DNA of 64,000 nt, from NCBI RefSeq assembly GCF_030272615.1, contig NC_081413.1:565951010-566015009 (forward strand), written 5' to 3'. Origin of the DNA: Cryptomeria japonica (lineage: Eukaryota; Streptophyta; Pinopsida; Cupressales; Cupressaceae). Of the stretch, positions 57,720 to 64,000 are shown in pieces. The notes beneath the pieces are model-generated. The model made no database searches. It saw nothing but the letters and a program-made list of their open reading frames with translations, and was not told where the DNA came from. A program made the position numbers and the translations under genes. Each line of letters begins with the position of its first letter. Positions within the stretch are counted from its first letter, which is position 1.

Positions 57720-58461
57720 GGTATATAGTATGTACCACCCCCATGATATTAAATTTGTTTGTATCTATACGATTCAAACTGTAATCAATTAGAAGCTCTT
57801 CGCATGCACTTATTGATTTTATCGCACATACAAATACACGATTTCCCTCGTGCGCCTCAAATATGCAATTGGGTTATTTATTAGTTGATCTAGGTCACGT
57901 ACTATTTATAAAACCTGCAATATTTCGTGTTGCTTTTGGCCGACCATCAATGTATACATCCACTCGTTTACTTTGATCATTATCTTTCTGTTGTATATAA
58001 TTTGTTGACAGTGCATACCTATGCATACCTTTTTTATTTTTAACAATCTGCATCCAATTATTGTAATTGTAACAAGGTCCAACAAACTCCATCAATTCAG
58101 CAATTCTATTGTAACAGACCTTTATGCCATCCATGGAAAATAAGCCTAAACCATGTAATGATGAAGGTGCTATGCAATATATCCTATCGTTAACACAAAA
58201 ATCAGTTTTTATTGGAGGAAGTTCCTTGGGCACCCATTGTTTCTGTAGATGTTTGTACCTCAGTGGCACCTCAATGTCACCTTTGGTCTCATCATCATAA
58301 GAACATGACCCACCTTGAGGCAGGAAAAATTTCATGTGTTTATTGAATTTTCTTCTAATCTTTTGACCTCTTGTTGATCTCCCTATTGTAGACCTACTAC
58401 ATGTGTCACTTTCATTTTTTATTCCTACATTTTCCTCACTCGATGAAGACAGATCTGACAA
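57720..58461 (-). pseudogene. SET-domain protein remnant within the CACTA region
   Basis: On the minus strand the reading runs from LSSSSEENVGIKNESDTC at 58450, through a basic segment (RGQKIRRKFNKHMKFFLP), to SET motifs: SSLHGLGLFSMDGIKV, ELMEFVGPCYNYNNW, RYALSTNYIQ, VYIDGRPKATRNIAGFINST at about 57900, then after two in-frame stops PNCIFEAHEGNRVFVCAIKS and CEELLIDYSLNRIDTNKF. SET proteins are mostly lysine methyltransferases. The hallmark RFINHS..PNC and GEEL..DY motifs appear as GFINST...PNC and CEELLIDY, so catalytic residues are altered. The TGA and TAA between FINST and PNC disable it. Confidence 0.65.
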
Positions 58462-58714
58462 ATACCTATTTAGGGGTACCTACACTCCATGAAATGAGAG
58501 AGTTAATTGGTAATGAGAGAGAAATTTTGCAAATGAGGGTAATGTTGATGAAGAATTCAGCCCTAAAGTACTTACCTAATCAAATGAACAAAAACATATC
58601 TTTAACTTGGTACTTACCTAATCGAATGAACAAAAACATTACATAATTATTATGACCATTTTACTGAATATTTATAATTAAATTTAGATGACTATATTTA
58701 AATGATAAAATACC

Positions 58715-60050
58715 TAGAACAATCATTGCCAACATTATGTACTCCCTCTTTATTGGCATTCATGGAGGAATGTTATTGTTGATAACAAAAATAGGCTACA
58801 CTGAGTAAACAGATCTCATCTCTCCAAATGGATTGACACCGTCTGCTGCCAATGAAAGCCTAAGATTATGAGGTTCTTCTTTAAAGTGTGGCCATTTTTC
58901 ATCTATGTCCATCAATGTTGAGCCATCCCCAGGCATTCGAATAATGTCATCTCAACTTCTATTACGTGCATGGTAATCCATAAATTGTGCCAAGCTAGTG
59001 CACTTGAATAATCATTGCATACGTGGAATAATGGGAATATAACGAAGAACCTTGCGAGGAACCCATTTTGTTATTTGATCTATTCGATATCTACTGATAT
59101 GACATTCAGGGCATTCAATTCAAAATTCATGTTGTTTGTGATATATAATATGATCATTCGGACAAGCATCTATTGCGTGATACTCCATTCCAATATCTTT
59201 CATAGCGACAAATAATTCTTGGTATGACCAAGGTAGAATATTTGATGGTGGTAACAAAAACTCACCTATCAATCTACAACAAAAAAATATAATTTTCTAA
59301 TATAAAGAATATTAATGGTACAACATGATTCATAGTTTATTATGACATATATGACATACCTTAACATATGTGACATTGTTATGTTGGATAAACCATTCAT
59401 AACCTTCAAGTTCACCAACAACAATACAACAGAGAGAAGAGTTGCATGTGAGCTTTTGTAAAGGGCCTCAAATGCCTTCTCAAGTAGAGGAACATCATGA
59501 ACAAAATCAAGGTCATCTTCATCATCATGATTAGCTGCACGAGTACTAAATGATTCATGGATCAATGTATTTGTACCATCATCTTCAATTGTGTTTTTTG
59601 GCTCATGATCATCATCTTCCATGGTATCATTATCTTCAGCTTCGATATTCACACCTCCATGTTCGTCCACTTCGGAAACCATATTCTCAGGGTTGTGTTG
59701 ATCCATACCATGTGCTCCAGGGTGCTCGACCTATATAAAATTGATAAACATAAATAAACGGTGATCATGATCTCATCATCACGTGATTTATTATGTATAT
59801 AAATTGTTAAAATGATATAATGAAAAACTTACCAATGGATGATAATCATGTGCACCTTCAATGTGACCATGCAGCCTACAATGTTTCTTCAATGTTTTGA
59901 TTAGAAGTCTTCTATTCTTTAACCCCTTACAAATTTTGCATGGACAATAACATTTTCCATCACCTTTTCTTTTCAAGTTAGACCACAATCTAGCAATTGT
60001 CTCCTTATTTTGTTGTTCGTTGATATTGTCTGACATGGTCTTTCTTCACA
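58715..60050 (-). pseudogene. TNP2-like CACTA transposase, N-terminal half
   Basis: 60036 begins MSDNINEQQNKETIARLWSN and has the Cys motif KCYCPCKICKGLKNRRLLI with KTLKKHCRLHGH, the transposase-associated domain. An acidic segment follows (59700-59500; DNDTMEDDDHEPKNTIEDDG). Then come TNP2 landmarks: LPPSNILPWSYQELFVAMKD and MEYHAIDACPNDHIIYHKQ near 59250-59130, CPECHISRYR, VLRYIPIIPRMQ near 59050, FMDYHARNRS, MPGDGSTLMDIDEKWPHF, NLRLSLAADGVNPFGEM near 58820 and NNIPPWMPIKREYIMLAMIV near 58730. Stops interrupt it (for instance after HKQHEF). The C-terminal half with the rest of the catalytic core is absent; the frame ends near a possible donor tctagGTATTT at 58714. Confidence 0.75.
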
Positions 60051-61370
60051 AGCAAGAAAATTGGGCTATAGAACTAGTTATATATAACGTGAAATGTTAG
60101 TTATGAAATCATGTTTCAGTATAATATACTGAATCAAATTACTTAAAAATAGAAATTATCATCATTGAACCAAAACCATCTAACTCTTCTTTTTCGTCTC
60201 AAAACATATCTAATGGCGTTGTGGTATGCAATCCTTGCATAAGATATTAAGTTGACTGATGTCTAATTGGAGTAATCCATGAGTGTGTAATGTGAATTAA
60301 ATATCCTAAACATTGGAGAGACCTTATCTGACTTGCCTAATCAATGTGGTTGTTGTCCTAATATGAAATACTGAGTTCTACCCTTGCCTTTGCATCAAAC
60401 TTCTCACATCATGTTTCTTCAACAAAACACACTAATATGAATTGAGCCAAAACCATGAGAATAGGGTCAAGTATTAATATGGTAACTAATCATAATATGT
60501 GAAGACGGGGTTCACACATAAGTATTGGCTCTCAACGATGCCACACTTCCAAAATTGTTAGTCTTAAGACTTGTCCTATTGGCTGAGCACTCATTGATGG
60601 CCACAAGGCCAAATCAATGTATGTAGGCTTCAAACTCCTAACTCTAGGCTAGGAGGACCCTACAGAAGGTCTATGAACACTCACTTGGTATTACAATAGA
60701 AAGAGCCTTCCTCTAGAACTTTGTTTGCAATGCACACATCAATATTGGTAATAATTGTTATGATATATGGTCTATTAGGACGGTAAATAAAATGCTTATG
60801 TTTTTTCCACCCTTTGAAACTACAACAAGGTATTTGTGGTGCAAGTGCACCAAGGCAAACAAATTCAAATTTGAAGACCTTTGAGACCAAGGAGGAGTGT
60901 CCAACATCAAACAAATTCAATAAAATCAATCATGAGATCCTAAAGCCAATAATGGCTTTTGAAACTAAAAAAATGCAAAAGTTGTCAAATTGTCCCTAAA
61001 GTTGTAAAATGGACGTGGGAGATTGGAGAAACCCTAGATTTTAGGGATTTTTGATGAAAATTTGGGGCTTTTGGGGTTAGAGGGCTCACAAACTGAAATT
61101 GATTGTGGATTCCTTCATCATTTGATATTTAGAAAGACTGTTTTAAAGTTAGAAGTACCAAGAAGTAATATTTCTTGTAGTTGCTTTGTTAATCCACCGT
61201 TCTACACAAGTTGGCCTCAAATGCATTCATCAATCATATGAGGCATACTTCAATCACATGAGGCATCCTAAATTTTTTTATTTATAGCGATGAATGCATT
61301 TGAGGCCAACCTAGATAGAGTTTTTGGTCAATCTAGATAAACAATCTAGATTGTAGTAGTTGACAGGGGT
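60051..61370. other. Intergenic region, nothing recognised
   Basis: No recognised protein. A short inverted pair is present: tttgaggccaacctagata (61290) and tggcctcaaatgcattcatc (61213). Confidence 0.4.
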
Positions 61371-62377
61371 CTTCAACATTATCAATGTCAAGATACTAGG
61401 TCTGTATGGAATAGGTAGTTCTCATCATCATAAGGAAATCAATAGATTTATTGGCCCTCTTTTCATGGGATTGTGGAAATTTAAGGATGTCAAGAGCTAT
61501 GCATTCAGGATTTTAATCCTGATTAACAAGACAATCTAATGATGTTGATAACTCATTCAAAGATTTATCTATTCTATCAAATGTATTGATGACAAAGGTA
61601 TGTTGTAGTTTAGATGGCTATACATAGTTGGGTACGTTTTGAATATCATCTCCTGGTTTTTGTAAATTATTTAATATTTGTTCAAAGTAAGTTTTGAGTT
61701 GTCCTAAAGACAACTTGGTGTACTTCAAACTATTATGTTTAGCTACAACAATATTACCAGTCTTCTATACATTGTTATGGATAACAATAGTTGAATCTTT
61801 CAAAGATAATTTTTTTGTACAAAAATCATCTATATCATGTTGTAGATGCTCACAGAACCTTGAAGTACAATTTCTTTGTTTGAATTCATTAGATGTCTCT
61901 TTCTCTCCAGCTATGTTGGGCTGGAAAGCGTATTGGAATAGGGAAACTATCTCATGTTTTAACTTAAAACTTCCTCTTATAGGAGGCTATCTTCCATTAT
62001 TGAAATAGGATTCTTTTTGTTCCTTATACCATTCAAGAGTTTCTACTCTTGCTAAAGTATAAACCATGATACAAAATACATGATATTTAACAATCTTCTT
62101 TCCCTTATCTTTTTCATGGGGGCTTCAAGTTAACTAGGCAATTTATTATATCATGTGCATTCATATTGGGGGGGGGGGGTTTAATTTGAGCTATGAAAAA
62201 ATACAATATTTGGTGAAAATAGGGGCTTTTAATTCAAGCTATGTATTGGGAGGGGGTGACAAAAAAAGAGTCAAGGGCAATATTTTTTGAAAATAGGGGG
62301 ATTCTATAGTATGTTATGAATGCATGTGATATAACCCAGGTTCACTAAGTGAAACCCGCATGATCTTTTGTTGGAGT

Positions 62378-62439
62378 AGAATTTGTTATATTCTAGAAAG
62401 GGTCTTGTCCTTTGTTGATGGGATATGTCCTTTGTTGAT
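62378..62439 (+). repeat. Short direct duplication (tgtcctttgttgatgggata)
   Basis: tgtcctttgttgatgggata occurs twice in tandem at about 62405 and 62425, with a 20-bp spacing. A small replication-slippage duplication within the pararetrovirus-like relic. Confidence 0.7.
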
Positions 62440-62968
62440 GGGATATTCATCTACCTCAAGAAATAACACATACTTTTCTCCAACAAGAAGTGGAACTAAA
62501 TGAAGATCTAGCACCATGAAATGAATCCTCAAAAGGATTACTATAGTTAGTTTTGGTAGATAATGATCTGGGTAAAATACTAATGTAGCTTTAGGAAACA
62601 TTATGTAATAGCTTAGCATACTCTAACAACTTTGGTACGATATGCTACATCCAATTAAGTCTCCATCGGTATCTCTATTGTGTTTATGTAACATTTTTGG
62701 AGTTAAACTTCTCCATTAAGAGTTATAACATAAGGCCAACTATCTAGGAATGTAAGGATTATTGGTATTCATCATGGAATACAGGATTTGTATTTGGACT
62801 ATGACATATTTGAATTTTCCAAACATATTCAACCCATAAAGAGAACTAACGCCCCCCCCCCCCAAAAAAAAATAAAATTTAAAGAACCATACTTAACTTT
62901 TGCATGAGCTTTGTCTCTTGCATGAGCAGTAAGATTTTGGGAAAAGGTAAAACACATAGAGTTTTTGG

Positions 62969-63226
62969 TCAATCTAGATAGACTAGAAAATTGACAAGCA
63001 TTATTATAGTCAACTTGATGATAGTCATAGAGTGCAAGATATGATACAAGTCTAAATTTTCAGGAATACATGACCCTTTTGTGCCTTGAGTGGCACCAAA
63101 ATGCATAAAATTAACATCCTTGTGTCTCCTAATATATTCAATCTCTTCAAGAGGGAATGCAGATAACATTTTGGTCTGGAAAGTTTGTTGGGGGTCATAT
63201 TCTAAAGTAAACTCAATTGCTTTCAT
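62969..63226 (-). pseudogene. Viral movement-protein-like segment, fragment
   Basis: The open reading starts at 63226 and contains EEIEYIRRHKDVNFMHFGA near 63150-63090, which resembles the start of the movement-protein core in caulimovirids (E.EYIR.....N.IHFGA). The match fades after about 63050, where a frame change is likely. About 85 codons remain of a domain that is normally two to three times longer. A retroelement that acquired such a domain is an alternative. Confidence 0.45.
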
Positions 63227-63520
63227 TCTAGGAACAACAATGTGCTTAATGTAGACCGGGTAATAAAATTCTTTGATGGATTGGGATTCAATGTACTTTT
63301 TTTATACACAAATTTTACTTTCAACTGAGGAGGTTTGTATGTACTTACTTGTCTTTCGATTGTATCCCTATTTCAAGAATTTCTTCTATCAACAAATCAT
63401 TTGTTGTAAGTTGTACAAGTGGAATCTTGAACATGCCTTCCATGCTAGCCTTGTTGATACGTTCAACACCATCTTGTGCAACAAATCTTTAGAACTCCAC
63501 TATTTCATTGAAGAGTGAGT

Positions 63521-64000
63521 AGTAGGGACAATCTAGGACACTTCCAAGGGTTTTGCAAGAGAGATAAATAGACCTAAATATTATGGCTTAATAATGATCA
63601 ATAGGTAAATAGATAAGAAACTCTCAATATCAAAATGACTTTCTCAATTCTCTTTACTAGAAATGGATAGATATGCTAATAATGGCTTTATGACTGTATG
63701 CCAACTTTGATACCATATCCAAGAAGAGCTAGAACTAATATGTGATATCTAGATTTATGATCTCTATAATATAACAATCCCATAATTATGTTTCCACACA
63801 TCTATACCACAACACAAACATCATGCTAGTGTTCATCCATAGCAATTGATATCCTAATTATAGAATGTGAAATATGCACATAACTATGAATAAAAATTAA
63901 GAAAAACAAAGAAAGATGCTTATTGCAAACATAAATGACTAATGGACAAGAGTTGAATTCATTGTAGATAGTTTTGAATATCAAATTCACTTATTTGTGT
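63521..64000. other. AT-rich region, nothing recognised
   Basis: The sequence to the window edge shows no protein-like frame. The string ctttgataccatatcc near 63707 resembles a tRNA-iMet primer site in reverse (tgataccat), but it lacks the adjoining gctc and any LTR-like start, so it is weak. Confidence 0.4.

Larger units (their letters stand above)
54700..60050 (-). mobile_element. CACTA (En/Spm)-type transposon region with SET-domain cargo
   Basis: On the minus strand, from right to left: an N-terminal transposase-associated domain (60036), the first half of a TNP2-like transposase (to about 58715), a SET-domain reading (58461-57720) and a TnpA-like multi-exon region (57600-54700). No CACTA...TAGTG termini or 3-bp target duplications were found. 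The nearest candidate on the right is ttcttgtagttg near 61171, one base off the expected TTCTTGTAGTG. The true extent is therefore unknown. Confidence 0.6.
61380..63520 (-). pseudogene. Endogenous pararetrovirus-like (caulimovirid) relic
   Basis: On the minus strand, a movement-protein-like segment (63226-63010) is followed, after frame changes, by a long helical, charged reading between about 62030 and 61500 that stays in one frame with only about four stops. The order (movement protein, then a coiled-coil/structural region) is that of the first part of a caulimovirid polyprotein. Capsid, protease and RT would lie further left but are not recognisable; the neighbouring sequence is CACTA-derived. 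Numerous stops and frameshifts show that this is an old, inactive fragment. Confidence 0.45.

Noticed and set aside
63700-63716. Primer-site-like ttgataccatatcc
   Set aside because: No LTR-like start or end adjoins it, and the core gctctgatacca is incomplete.
1-64000. CRISPR arrays, bacterial operons or phage modules
   Set aside because: No spaced identical repeats of CRISPR type and no bacterial gene organisation; every recognisable protein is of plant, plant-transposon or plant-virus type.

Overview
This window looks like a gene-poor, repeat-rich stretch of a plant nuclear genome, most likely a conifer or other gymnosperm. That is an inference. The basis is overall AT richness, nested LTR retrotransposons (one with a tRNA-Trp primer site), a TIR-type NBS-LRR relic whose LRRs are short near-identical repeats, a long solo LTR with TGTAATGTCCC ends, plant-type CACTA and LINE pieces and a caulimovirid-like relic. 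No bacterial gene organisation is present. Almost every coding remnant carries stops or frameshifts.

Layout. (1) 1-7607: 5' half of a minus-strand Ty3-like LTR retrotransposon. From right to left it has the LTR with a TATA box, a tRNA-Trp primer-binding site, a 2.6-kb leader with a ~20-bp AGCGCT minisatellite, gag, zinc knuckle, protease and a G-patch-like segment, and it runs off the left edge. (2) 7608-14009: AT-rich sequence holding three diverged copies of one repeat leading up to the resistance gene. (3) 14010-17382: a TNL-class NBS-LRR gene with the NB-ARC, LRR and C-terminal exons visible, no TIR exon found, one in-frame TGA and a 25-bp tandem duplication that shifts the LRR frame. (4) 19.4-21 kb: an orphan AHL (PPC/DUF296) exon and another exon-like piece. 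(5) 21423-23352: a solo LTR with perfect 5-bp target duplications. (6) 24.6-31.0 kb: a segmental duplication carrying an unrecognised gene relic, two long pyrimidine tracts and a second, broken copy of the NBS-LRR 3' end.

(7) 31.0-38.1 kb: two members of one LTR family arranged tail-to-tail, with the 5' half of a third, different LTR element inside the second. (8) 38.1-49.1 kb: two (TA)n-type microsatellites, 3' ends of LINE-like elements, a minus-strand LINE C-terminus (RT C-terminal region, zf-RVT, RNase H) and a 313-bp tandem dimer. (9) 50.1-51.2 kb: a frameshifted RPA70-like gene. (10) 54.7-60.05 kb: a minus-strand CACTA-type region in which the first half of a TNP2-like transposase is followed by a SET-domain relic and then a TnpA-like multi-exon region. 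(11) 61.4-63.5 kb: a minus-strand endogenous pararetrovirus-like relic.

There is no operon-like logic here. The genes that could have had host roles (TNL immune receptor, AHL, RPA70) all look truncated or disabled. The most unusual items are the CACTA/SET association, the ~20-bp AGCGCT array in a retrotransposon leader, the tail-to-tail LTR pair forming a large inverted repeat, and the repeated upstream and downstream flanks of the NBS-LRR gene.
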